From Chalciporus piperatus (lineage: Eukaryota > Basidiomycota > Agaricomycetes > Boletales > Boletaceae), in contig JBBPTG010000005.1 in NCBI GenBank assembly GCA_038093975.1, positions 310,001 through 374,000 of the forward strand: a DNA stretch of 64,000 bases. The letters run 5' to 3'. This document shows, in pieces, positions 33,101-43,144 of the stretch. Position 1 is the first letter of the stretch; each line of letters begins with the position of its first letter. The position numbers and the translations under genes were made by a program. The notes beneath the pieces are model-generated. The model worked only from the letters and a program-made list of their open reading frames with translations. It did not search any database and was not told the origin of the DNA.

Positions 33101-33519
33101 ATGTCAACGATCGCCCTCAAAATCGAGTTTAGCGGTGGCCTCGAGCTGCTCTTCGGAAAGCAACGATCACACACCGTCTCCCTCCCCGCACTCGTCCCTT
33201 CCTCTGCGATACCCGATGCATCGGCCGTCTCGACCACGACCGATCTGAAGCCCGCAGACGTTACCTACCTGATGCACCACCTCCGCACGACGGTCCTTAC
33301 GGAGCGCCCAGAACTCTTCATGGACGGAGACAACGTGTAAGTCATATCCTCCCGTGATGGTCGATCGCGTGGTCGTTGACATAGGAGGTATTGATATGCA
33401 GTCGTCCCGGCATTTTGGTGCTCATCAATGACACGGACTGGGAGTTGGAGGGTGAAGGGACGTATCAGTTGAAAGACTGTGACGAGATCGTGTTTATTTC
33501 GACATTGCACGGTGGCTGA
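33101..33519 (+). CDS. URM1: Ubiquitin-related modifier URM1
   Basis: Exons 33101-33336 and 33402-33519 give 117 aa. Sequence starts [19 protein letters not shown], contains the [15 protein letters not shown] strand characteristic of URM1, and ends in STLHGG with the di-glycine needed for thiocarboxylation. URM1 is both a sulfur carrier for 2-thiolation of tRNA wobble uridines (with UBA4, NCS2/NCS6) and a protein modifier. It is slightly longer than the yeast protein (99 aa) because of an insertion after VSLPALVP. The neighbouring gene downstream (Obg) is convergent. Confidence 0.95.
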
Positions 33520-33799
33520 TTGAGATGCGTTGGTCGTAGGAGGACGAGGTTCATCGTGCGGATGATCATCCCATTGTCGATCCTTATTTAACTGGGAGCG
33601 CCAAGAACTCGAGCTTTCGCTCGGCGAGTGAGAGGAGAGAGGAGGGTGGAGAAACAATTGAGAGACATCTAGCACACCGGGATATCGTGGAGGTGTGATA
33701 TGCGTGTCAACATTAATGTGCAAGGGCTGAGCGCTGATCGATGCCAATTAGTAGGTAATATAACTCAACCCGTGTACGAAGACTACTTTAAGGGTCATC

Positions 33800-35628
33800 C
33801 TATTTCTTTCCCTCCCTCGCCTCCTTCACGTACGATTGCATGAGTCCCACTACCTTCTTCAAGTTCTGCCCAAACTTGGCAGAGATCGGAACAACGTCCA
33901 TAGTGCGACCCCCCGACCCACCAGGGACCATCACAGTCTGCACATACTCCTCCAGCCGCCGCAGTTTCTCCCGTGCCTCAGCCACGGCTTGCTCGTCACC
34001 GTCGCTTGCGATGAGATCAGCCTTGTTGGCGATGACGAGACGCACATTGTCGCTCATTCCAGGCTGGTATTTCTCTAGTTCATCGCGCAGGATGCCCAGC
34101 TCGTCCCATGGAGCGGGGCCAGCGAGATCAACGACGTAGACGAGCGCATGCGAGCGCTCTATCGAACGCAGGAACGAGTGTCCAAGGCCAACGTCCTCCG
34201 ATGCGCGCGAGATTAGACCCGGGTTATCCGCAATCGTAAAACGAAATGATTCAAGGATGGCAAATTGGTCCAGAGAGGAAAGGTTAGCCACGGTCGGCGA
34301 GGAGTCGTGATCCGAGGTGGATTCTTCAGAGTTCTCGTCTGGCTCAACTTCTGCCTCCTCGGGTTCTGCGTCGACCGCCATCTGTTCAAGCTGACGCGCC
34401 TCCTCGATGGCAGTTTCTTCAAAGACGTGAACGCCCTGGAGTTCTCCTTCGAAGGTCCCGTCATCTGCAACCCGTATGACACCGACCACAGGATTAAGCG
34501 TCGTGAACGCATAGCTAGCGACCTCTGTTTTGGCACGGCCACCAGTAAGAGCACGTAGCAACGTGCTCTTCCCAGCATTGGGCATTCCGACGAACCCAAT
34601 GTCCGCGATAATTTTGAGTTCTAATTCCAGCGAGATCCGTTCGCCATCGTGACCTTTGGTTGCAAACTTGGGTGAGCGGTTGAGGGTCGACAAGAAATGA
34701 GGATTTCCGAGACCACCACCACCGCCCCGAGCGATCAGGTGACCCAGATATTCCGTTCTTCCGAGCGCGAGTGGTTCATTGACGTCTTCTACCACTGCTT
34801 CAACTTCGCTCAGGTCGAGGTGTATGGGATGACGTTGTCTCTGTATCCGAGCCCACCGTCGTTCGCGCTCTTCGCGCCAAAGGGCCGCCTCGGCTTGCTT
34901 GAACACGTCCCTGTTGACGTTGTCGTCTTCGTACCGTGGATAATGTACCCATCTGCTGTCCAGCATCTTCGTCCCCCGGTCCTCATAGCTGAGCCCTTCA
35001 AGTGCCTCTTCCTCTGCCTCCCACTCGTCTTTGGCCCGCCGTGGGTCGTCGCGCGACAATTCGCGCACGACAGTCCCAAGTGGGACCTTGATGACCGTTG
35101 GAGGCGTGTTCCGCCCATTCTGGAACGTCCCCCGTCCGGGTCTGCCAGCCTCTCCCCGTGGCCGTCTGGGAATCGAGGCAAGCGTCGTGAGCTCAGGTGT
35201 AGGCATGATATACACGTCCCCGCCACGCCCACCGCTTCCACCCGAAGGTGGACCCATAGGCTTGAATTTTTCACGGTGAAACGCGACACAGCCGTTTCCG
35301 CCTCTGCCTTGGGGTACCAAGGAGGGATGATTAGGTCGTTAGCGCGTGTAGGGATGGAGAGGGCGACGTACCGCCTCTGACGTGGATGACGACGCGGTCT
35401 AGGAATGTTTCACCCTGTTCGCTGGTGATATAAGGGATTGGTCATGGATGTATGTGAGGGAAGACTGACCCCTTGGCGTCGTTTGCGCTCTGTTTTTACT
35501 TGTGAGCGAGAGCTACTTGGCCCATCCCTGATCACGGCGGGGTCATTGTCCGAGATGACAGCAGTGAAAGTAAACTGTCGTCGCTGTGTACGGAGCACGG
35601 ACGAGCCCCTGCACGCTGCTCTCAACAT
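33800..35628 (-). CDS. MTG2: Mitochondrial Obg-family GTPase (MTG2-like)
   Basis: Obg GTPases assist assembly of the large ribosomal subunit; the fungal MTG2 type acts in mitochondria. Three exons are read: from ATG 35628 (MLRAACRGSSVLRTQRRQFT, a mitochondrial-type presequence), a middle exon GETFLDRVVIHVRG, and a long last exon. The glycine-rich Obg fold (GGNGCVAF, GGRGGDVYI, RGGGGGLGNPHF) precedes the G domain: G1 GMPNAGKST, G3 IADNPGLI, G4 NKAD, G5 SAK. Two insertions stand out: ~110 residues inside the Obg fold after VPLGTVVREL, and ~85 mostly acidic residues between switch I and G3. No frameshift is seen. Confidence 0.9.
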
Positions 35629-35848
35629 TGTCGACGAATGAATGATCGGTGAAGGCAAACGCGACCTTGTTGTAAACAGGGACAAATAAGCCTCGTCAAC
35701 TCGAAGGTCGACTCAAAGTCGCTTGGCTCGCTTGCAATTACATTATCTGTGACGGTACAAAAAATCAGAAGCGATGCCCAAAGGCCAGGTATTGTACAGG
35801 GATATATCATAAAAACAATAATCTCAACTGATCTATTTTACAGACTTT

Positions 35849-37027
35849 TCATCTTTCTTCACTCGTCAACCCCAGCAATCTACTCGGTGTCAAAGCATAT
35901 CCGGATCTCATCCCAGATTTGACATCGTACTTGTTCTCCGTCTCTACATGTCGTGGAGGGACGGTCTTTTTGAATGAAGTCTGAGGGGAGGTAGAGCTGC
36001 TGATGCGCAGCAAAAGCGAGGCCGCGGTCTCATCCTCGGGTGTGAAGACAGGAGATGCGTGGGGGGAGGATCTGGTGCTCGCACGAGGAGCGAATCCAGA
36101 GAAACGTGGTTGCATGTGATTTCCCGTGGGAGGGAGGAACGTGCTTGGTGATGGCAGGGTGAGCACCGGAGGGATCGCATATCCGCTCGTGGAAGGTGCG
36201 CAGTTCGCTGAGGTAGGTGGGGTGGGTAATTGCATCGCTGACCTTGCGCTGACGACAGGATCAAACGTTGGTGAGTGCGAGGGTGTGAGAAGAAGAGACT
36301 GTTGCTCCTCGGCGGAACAGGGTAGCCATGCGGAGATGGATGGGAGACGAGAAGTGGGTGCGACAGATGAGCATCTAGAGGTGAGCGGATCTTCGAATGG
36401 TGTGGCATGTGGTCTGAGGTCAGGGATAGACTCGCGCCGACGTTTCTTGGACCTGCCATGTTCACCGGGGAGGGAGATCGCCTCGGTACAATGTGAACAC
36501 CCCTTGTGTTCCAGTTCCTTCACCTTCTCGGTGAGATCCTGAAGATACGCTACTGTGCGGACCAAGATTTCCAATTTGAACTCCTTCTCCCCCGAGTTCT
36601 TTGGCTTGGCTTTTGGCTTATTTGGGTCGTCTTCATCGTCCGTGTCCTCTACCATGGCGTCGGCAGGACGCTTATACTCTGCAGGGACGAGCTCCCTCAA
36701 CGTGGCGAGTGCATCATTAATTTTCGTGCGTCGTGCTTTCTCGATAAGAGAGTGGTTGATTTTGCGTTGTGCCTCGCGTGCAGCACGCGACATGGTTCCT
36801 GGCTTGCGACCACGACGTTTGGGGGCAGGGGGCTGTGGTTGGTCGAAGGAATCGTCATCTAGGTGGGGAGGACTCGAGAGTGACGACACAGAGGACAGGT
36901 CTGGCGATGGTTGTTGTGGGTTAGAGTCTGAGCGGGCGCGCTTTGCCCTGCGGGGCGGGTTGCAAGAAGCGGCGTAGACGTCCATGTGGGTTGCTGGAGC
37001 GATTGGACGGAAAGTGGAGGAGGACAT
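35849..37027 (-). CDS. bHLH transcription factor
   Basis: A single-exon 392-aa protein. The bHLH domain begins near residue 85: basic region RKINHSLIEKARRTKIN with the His/Glu/Arg set that recognises CACGTG-type E-boxes, helix 1 ALATLRELVP, and helix 2 KLEILVRTVAYLQDLTEKV. The loop is unusually long (~40 residues, acidic: VEDTDDEDDPNKPK). The N-terminus has a KRRGRKPG AT-hook-like motif. The C-terminal 200 residues are Ser/Pro-rich and probably disordered. A homodimer bound to DNA in the nucleus is expected. Target genes are unknown. Confidence 0.88.
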   Translation of the reverse strand: MSSSTFRPIAPATHMDVYAASCNPPRRAKRARSDSNPQQPSPDLSSVSSLSSPPHLDDDSFDQPQPPAPKRRGRKPGTMSRAAREAQRKINHSLIEKARRTKINDALATLRELVPAEYKRPADAMVEDTDDEDDPNKPKAKPKNSGEKEFKLEILVRTVAYLQDLTEKVKELEHKGCSHCTEAISLPGEHGRSKKRRRESIPDLRPHATPFEDPLTSRCSSVAPTSRLPSISAWLPCSAEEQQSLLLTPSHSPTFDPVVSARSAMQLPTPPTSANCAPSTSGYAIPPVLTLPSPSTFLPPTGNHMQPRFSGFAPRASTRSSPHASPVFTPEDETAASLLLRISSSTSPQTSFKKTVPPRHVETENKYDVKSGMRSGYALTPSRLLGLTSEER

Positions 37028-37787
37028 GGAAAGAGAGCGGTCGGCTGAGTTCTACTTATGGATGATCGAGAACTGTGCGGATTGGGCCAAGGACGATGCG
37101 ACATTGGAACTGCGGGGGTGCTCGTGTGCCGCACAACGTGTCCCGATGGGACAGTTGACAGTGATTGGCTCATGGCCCGCACGTGTGTAGGTAGTCACAA
37201 GAACACAATTTCTAACAATGAAGGTTAATGAACGTTAGAATAGCGACCGATTGACGATGGAAAGAAAACGTTTATCTTGGCAACCACGTTCAGCGAATTG
37301 ACGTGGTATGGAGCTCACTCCAGCCGAGTCGTCAAGCTGTGTGATTCATTCATACGACTAGTACTTCGTATCATGAAGCATACCAGCACATATGATGGAA
37401 ATGCTACTGAATGCTCGGAAAACTGACCTGGTGTTCGCGAAGGTACTCACTACTTATGAGTTGGTCACTGGACAATTGCGGGGAGCGGATGAGTGTGCCG
37501 TAAGCGCGGAGGCACTGGGGGGGAATTCATGGACTCCTTGCGGATATTTACCATTGGATAGATCAGTTGATCATGAGCTAGACGTAATGCCCATTCGAAT
37601 CAGGGCGTTAGCCGGTGACTGAGACAGACTCTGCTCATACGACCAGCTGTTCCCGCCCACCACTCAAGTACTCACACTTGAATACGTCTCAGGTTGCCAG
37701 TATTATCATCAAGCCAACCCGGCGCTGAGTGATTATACATGACTGTTGTAACTCCCACCGCGTGATATCTCTGCTGGAAAAGCAATA
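37028..37787. other. Divergent intergenic region
   Basis: 760 bp between the bHLH gene (minus) and the molybdopterin-binding-domain gene (plus). A GCACGTGTG E-box core lies near 37179, about 150 bp upstream of the bHLH ATG, where autoregulation could act. No gene is supported. Confidence 0.45.
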
Positions 37788-39124
37788 ATGTTCCGTCGCA
37801 CCTCCGCACGACTTGCTTCCGTGTCTGCTCATATCCATCCTCGCACCCCCTTTCATACCTCACTACGTAGACCGATGTCTTCAGCCACACCAGAACCTAC
37901 GCCTGCACCAGCAACAGATCCAGCGCCTATATACAACTTCCCGGTTTCGCCCATTCCCAAGAACCCACTCGGCGAGGAAAAGTACATCAAGACAGCTGGA
38001 GCACTCATCATCGGGTACGTTTATCGGTTCATCATGTCACAGTGATACTGAGAGGCCAAAGTGACGAAATCCTCAACGGGAAGACGCTCGACCGCAACTC
38101 CAATTACTTTGCTCGCTTCTGCTTCGAGCAGGGGATAGACCTGTAGGCACTTTATCTTGATAACCATCCTTCCCCACCCGAACTCATCATCTATTCGTCC
38201 GCAGAAAACGGATAGAAGTCGTAGCTGATGACGAAGATGAAATGTACGTCATATCTCCCTTGGCTAGTGAGGTGGTCCCTGAATGCTCTACAGCGTCGAA
38301 GCCAGTCGGAGGATGGTAGACAAGTACGATTTCGTCATTACATCTGGAGGCATTGGGCCAACCCACGACGGTGCGCTTACATGTCCATCTCTGCCGTGCC
38401 AACCAGCTTATCCACAGCCACGAATTCGCACCCACCAGATATCACCTATGCTTCGCTAGCGAAAGCGTTCGAGCAAGAACTCAGCTATCACGCCGAGACG
38501 CTTACACGCATGGACGAGCTCATCCGCCTCCGTCCTGGGTTCCAACAACAGAACGAAGAACAACGCCTCGCGCGAAAGCGCATGGCGTTGTTCCCACATG
38601 CTGCCGAAGTCTTGTATGTAACAACCGACGTCTGGGTGGTCTGTAGCAATTCATCGCCCGCTCTCGGGTTCACAAGCTGATGATGCCGGTTTAGCCCGTC
38701 GTGCGCCTTCAAGGGAAACTTTGTGTGTTCCCCGGTATCCCATCCCTTTTCCAAAAGATGCTGGACAACCTAAAGCCATTCCTTCCCCTCCCTCCCCTCG
38801 AGGCCCGCCCGTGCCGTATACAGGTCTTCACAACGTGCGTCGCTCGTTTGCTTTCCTCTCGAGTGCTGATCTCACCTTCCTCCGGGGACTAGTTTACCGG
38901 AATCGTCGATCGCACCGTACCTGACCACGCTACAGAAGCGCGTGGGTTCGGAAGGTATCCGGGTGGGCTCGTATCCGCTTCTGCAGCGTGGCGTCTACGC
39001 CTCGCTCATCGGATTAAATCGCGATCGCGTCCATGAATTGGCAAAGGAAGTCGAGATTGAGATCCAGGGTCGGCTTGTGACAGAGGAAGAGGCAGAGGCA
39101 AAGAGACGTTCTGGTAGCGCTTAG
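37788..39124 (+). CDS. Molybdopterin-binding (MoCF/FLAD1 N-terminal-like, COG1058) domain protein
   Basis: About 330 aa from seven exons. The N-terminus (MFRRTSARLASVSAHIHPRT) looks mitochondrial; an internal Met (MSSATPEP) could give a cytosolic form. The domain carries IIGDEILNGKTLDRNSNYFA, IEVVADDEDEIVEASRRM and TSGGIGPTHDD, joined across introns, then VVRLQGKLCVFPGIP. In bacteria this domain is the N-terminal half of CinA; in animals it is the N-terminal half of FLAD1, with FAD/ADP-ribose pyrophosphatase activity reported for the family. The C-terminal FAD-synthase part is missing, as is usual for fungi. The next gene, convergent, encodes the other half of CinA. Confidence 0.85.
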
Positions 39125-39891
39125 CTGCTTTGTGCCCGGGAAGGCTGATGGTTCTTCTTGAGGATACCATTGTATTATAACAGGGGACTTTTCGTGTTTT
39201 TGTTTTCTCTTGCAACAGGTATCTCTGGTCGCTAGATCTCATAACGAGAGATGAAATTGTACATAAGTCACGCTCGTGCGACTTGGATATGGATCTTGAT
39301 GCGTTGATGCATGGCCAAACGGTACTTTGGCAGATCAATTACCTTTGTGCAATTTTTGATCCGTCGTGTGCCTCAGCGGCATTTTGCGAGATCGATTTGG
39401 CCTTCCCTATCACTCGGATCTAATCAGCTCGGTGGCAGATGATATTGCAGGGTATCGGATTTTTTTTCTGGATCCTTTCAGCTCGACAAAAAGAGGGTGC
39501 AGCCTCAGCGAACCGAGGAGTGGAATCTTCGCTCATTATCGACGTCGACAGACTTGATACTTTCCACAAACTCGAAAATCCGATCCCTCCGACTTTGCTG
39601 TCTATCAGGGACCAATTGGAACTCTATACTTGAGAGAAGTAAGTAACTGCCAGTGTGGGATGATCCGATGGCGAATATATATGCTGCCGCTTCAATTGTT
39701 GATGGTCGACGTGGACAGCGAACACAGGTCGCCAGTACGTCGTATCAACGAGACTCATAATGGCTACTGACGAGTACCTGCAGGTTGGTCAAAGCACGGT
39801 TATACTAGGATGAGTATCAAGAGGAGATAAATGCGAAATGCGGCTGTGGGGATTCTTCGCACGATTGCATGGCATTTGTACTTAGCGATGT
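39125..39891. other. Convergent 3' intergenic region
   Basis: 767 bp between facing stop codons. Short ORFs (~63 codons) at 39366-39633 lack support. No RNA gene is seen. Confidence 0.45.
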
Positions 39892-40623
39892 TTAGTTCGT
39901 CCTCTCGAACTTTGTTTCCTCACCCAGAGCATCCCTGACCAGAATGAGTGCTTTCTCCGCAAATGCGACCATGTTGTACCCCCTATCAGTGCTCTCAGTG
40001 TGCTCAACCCGATTGACGACCCTTTCCTCCGACACGAACGACAAATACGTCCTACCCACGCTTTCGACCAGCATCAACACTCCGTTACGGAGAAGAATGT
40101 CTGCAGTGAATGGACAAACTCACACGAACTGCGTGAATCCGGGCCTAGTGGGTACGGTGGGCCCCGCCGTCCCCGACTCGCCAATACAATATGTCGTCTG
40201 GAGCTGTTCGCGAACGCTCGTTGCAAGCCCGGCCACGACCTCAGTCGACGGACCACTACAGAGGACTGACGTCAGCGATCTCTGGCTCAAGCGCTCATGA
40301 TCAAAACGATCCGACACATGCACTTGAAACCAAGAACGGAACGAATGGACGACTGACCGGTAGTTCTTTGCTGTTTCTTCGTCCCACCCGGCCCATGCTC
40401 TTCGTGAGGTCTGAGTGTAGACTGTTGTACCACCGACGAAATACTTGCTGGCGCCTGATACAGACAGGAGCGCAGCGGAGATCAAACCGCCTGTACTCGT
40501 CTCTGCAACGGAGATGGTGGCCCCGCGCGAGATGAGACTCGTCGCGATCTCCTCGAGTATAGGCTGCAGGTTGGGCGGGGGAAAAGCATAACTCGCAGCT
40601 GTGTCCGTGGACTTGGATGCCAT
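39892..40623 (-). CDS. CinA C-terminal domain protein (PncC-like, COG1546)
   Basis: Exon 1 starts at ATG 40623 and encodes ILEEIATSLISRGATISVAETSTGGLISAAL, then SGASKYFVGG. Exon 2 (after a ~95-nt intron) encodes VVAGLATSVREQL and IGESGTAGPT. A last exon carries RGYNMVAFAEKALILVRD and stops at 39892. These are the hallmarks of the CinA C-terminal/nicotinamide-nucleotide amidase fold, which in bacteria deamidates NMN. The 5' edge of the last exon is uncertain; GTGAGT..GTAG is the best donor/acceptor pair and keeps frame. Total about 180-190 aa. Whether the enzyme is active on NMN in this organism is inference. Confidence 0.82.
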
Positions 40624-42676
40624 AGAGTGATGAGCCTATCTCGAGAGTAGGTGACAGGGCAAGTGTGAGAATCGACATCACAAAAGTAATTCTGGAATGA
40701 GTTCCACAGTTGTGATCTAGCCCTCGATGCAACACTATGTCATATGGAGCCCAGGTTATGTCAGAGTTGGCGCGTCCTCTAGCAGGCACATCTCGCGCGA
40801 AACCCTCGGACCAGCCTCAGGCTCTCTCCGAGCATAGTCGGAGGCTCATCGGCCTCCCATTACCATTTCTTTCCCAGATCATGTTCAGATTTACAGAGGT
40901 AAGGACCACAACGCAATGACTTTCAACAGACCAGCGCCTTCACAAAAGACTTCAAGTTCTCGATTCGGACAGGTCAAGTGACAATCCCTGGCAAGTGGCA
41001 TGGCAATGGTGTCGAGGCACGGTTTAAACGTTTACCCCCCAATCCGGAGGAGTGGTCTCCTAGTATCGTTTGCTGAACTAGTGCCATATTCCCCTTCGTA
41101 AAACAATCGGCGGCGAATTCAAAGTCCTTGAGAGGAGTACGGACGGGGCCCCTTGAATCCAAGACACCTGTCCGCGGAGAACGTATAAAGCTTCCAGATG
41201 CCAGTGACCCAATCGATCTGCAACTCACCGAGTCCCATGGCCGAGCCGTGTGTCACCGGGCATGTGTGAATAATGATCGTACACCCGAATGTCGCAGCGT
41301 ACCTGAAGGGTCCTCGGCGCATGAAAAACAACGTGGTGGACAGAGGGGACGAGGACAACAAACTCGTGGAGAAACATACCTTTCCTTGACCCCCAAAATG
41401 GAGCTCAGCGGCTGTAAGGACACGAACGACACGGTAGTGACGGTACCCACTGCCGGCCGATATGGAACTTGTACATATCTTTGATGAAGGTTAGCATCAT
41501 GAAGAGCGTGGGCTCGTGCCTAGATCTATGCTGTGAGAAAGGAGACAGCCAGACGGTTTGAAATCACATCCCGGATACCAAGTGCCTCGTGAAGGACATG
41601 TCAGGTGAGTACGGGATATGATCTATCGACTCGGAGTTGGGGAATCCTGGATGCACAGAAGACTCTTTGGTACCATTTCAGTCTGGTACTATCCGTTCCT
41701 GGTGGGAAGACATACTCAACAGGTTAGTACAAGGCACTTTCCAACTATGTATTGTGGTCCTCTTCATCGGAGCCGAGTAACTGGTCATTCCTGATAGCCA
41801 CCGATCTGTCAGATTTCAGAATGATCCAGAACCACCCTGCGAGTTGATCCACGCACCACAATTACCAGAACTGTCTTTTAATCGCGCACCGTCGGACCAT
41901 CATGATCACCTCCTGACAAACCACCATGTCTGATCTGGATTGAAACACGTGTACGTGGTCTAGGCAGGGATGTTTCTTCTTCTCCTCGGCGTAGACTTTA
42001 TCGGGACCTACTTAATGTCAGTTAAACTTCTGGGCGTGCTTCTAAGTTCTGATGGCGTCGCATGAATTGTTCGGAAGCTAATACAAGGCTAGACCAGCTC
42101 GTGAACACCATCCATATGATTAGATTCGTTTTAGAAATGCAGCAGAGTTCTGTGTCGGAAACCCTGTTCGCGCAAACGGGCACTGGTGCCGGTAGAAATG
42201 CGTGTGATACCTCTCAGTGGGTGTATCTGTAGGTATAATCAACATGTGACGGTAGCATCCCAAATCCGAGTCAATCACTAAGAGAAAAGAACTCGCACCG
42301 ATGTTGAACTTGAATCTGGCTTAGCGCTCAGCGCTCAGCCTCCAATGCCTTTGTAGGAAGATAGTCGCATCCATGTGTGTATGTATATCGTATATTGTAT
42401 GTCGTAGTAAGTGGTATTATGAGATTAGTGAGCACGCAGCATTATAGGGTGAATGCGAAGATTGGTATCTTGATACACGGTTTTGAATACAGGATGTTGC
42501 AAAGATTTTGAGCCCCCATTGAAACAGACCACGATGACCATGACGACATGAGTTCCAAGTGTAGTGAAGAAAAAAAAATGAGTGATGTCTGCGTCCTTGA
42601 TAGGAACACTACTGCTCTCCGGTTCACCTGCAGAGAGCGTGTCGGATGCTGTAGAGGCATGCTGTAGAGAACCCAC
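40624..42676. other. Long intergenic region with exon-like fragments, none assigned
   Basis: About 2 kb. A plus-strand frame from 40737 (SELARPLAGTSRAKP..) could join at GAG|GTAAGG..CAACAG to a second open stretch (TSAFTKDFKFSIRTGQ..) reaching ~41077, but the implied intron is only 31 nt. A plus frame at 41128-41484 and a minus frame at 41119-41361 overlap. I recognise no domain. It may contain an unannotated gene or decayed coding DNA. Confidence 0.35.
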
Positions 42677-43144
42677 TCACGAATTTAGATCAGGGGAAGG
42701 AAGGGGCAGGGCTTCCCTTATGACCTCTACCACAGCCCTCGCGAGCAGGTCCACGCTGACCATCCGCTCCAACAACTCGCTCATCCAATGTAGACACTGC
42801 CCCTCGCCAGATGTCCTCTCAACGTATTGGATTTCATCCGCACACTCCAATACAGTCTCCCGTTGATCCCGGTTGAACATTCCGAGGGAGAACGTCGTGT
42901 TATACTCCCTCTCGCTCCCGTCGATCACGATCATGTCGGGATAGACGTACTTGTAGACGTTGTCGCGGTTCTCCAAGCGCACGACCTGCCACACCTCCTC
43001 CCCATCGCTGAACACCATGTTCACCCAGTAAACCAGAGGGTCCTTGATCGTTCCGGGGGCCTGCAGAAAGAGCTCCTTGTCGGTCTCGTCGTCGGGGTAG
43101 GCGTAAGAAAGGGGGTTGTATTCGAAAGTCAGTCGTGGGGGCAT
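42677..43144 (-). CDS. Hypothetical protein of an agaricomycete-type small family
   Basis: A single-exon 155-aa ORF from ATG 43144. It has a compact, composition-normal sequence with LTFEYNPLSYAYPDDE near the N-terminus, FLQAPGT, YWVNMVFSDGEEVWQVVRLE and VYKYVYPDMI, and a Leu-rich C-terminal helix (MSELLERMV). From memory this resembles a family of uncharacterised basidiomycete proteins that recurs in many copies per genome; I cannot name a function. A donor-like GTGAGT overlaps the stop, so a longer spliced C-terminus is possible. No membrane or signal segment is seen. Confidence 0.7.
   Translation of the reverse strand: MPPRLTFEYNPLSYAYPDDETDKELFLQAPGTIKDPLVYWVNMVFSDGEEVWQVVRLENRDNVYKYVYPDMIVIDGSEREYNTTFSLGMFNRDQRETVLECADEIQYVERTSGEGQCLHWMSELLERMVSVDLLARAVVEVIREALPLPSPDLNS

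Noticed and set aside
34697..35380. 227-codon plus-strand ORF opposite the Obg gene
   Set aside because: It is a shadow of the GC-rich Obg coding strand and has no domain of its own.
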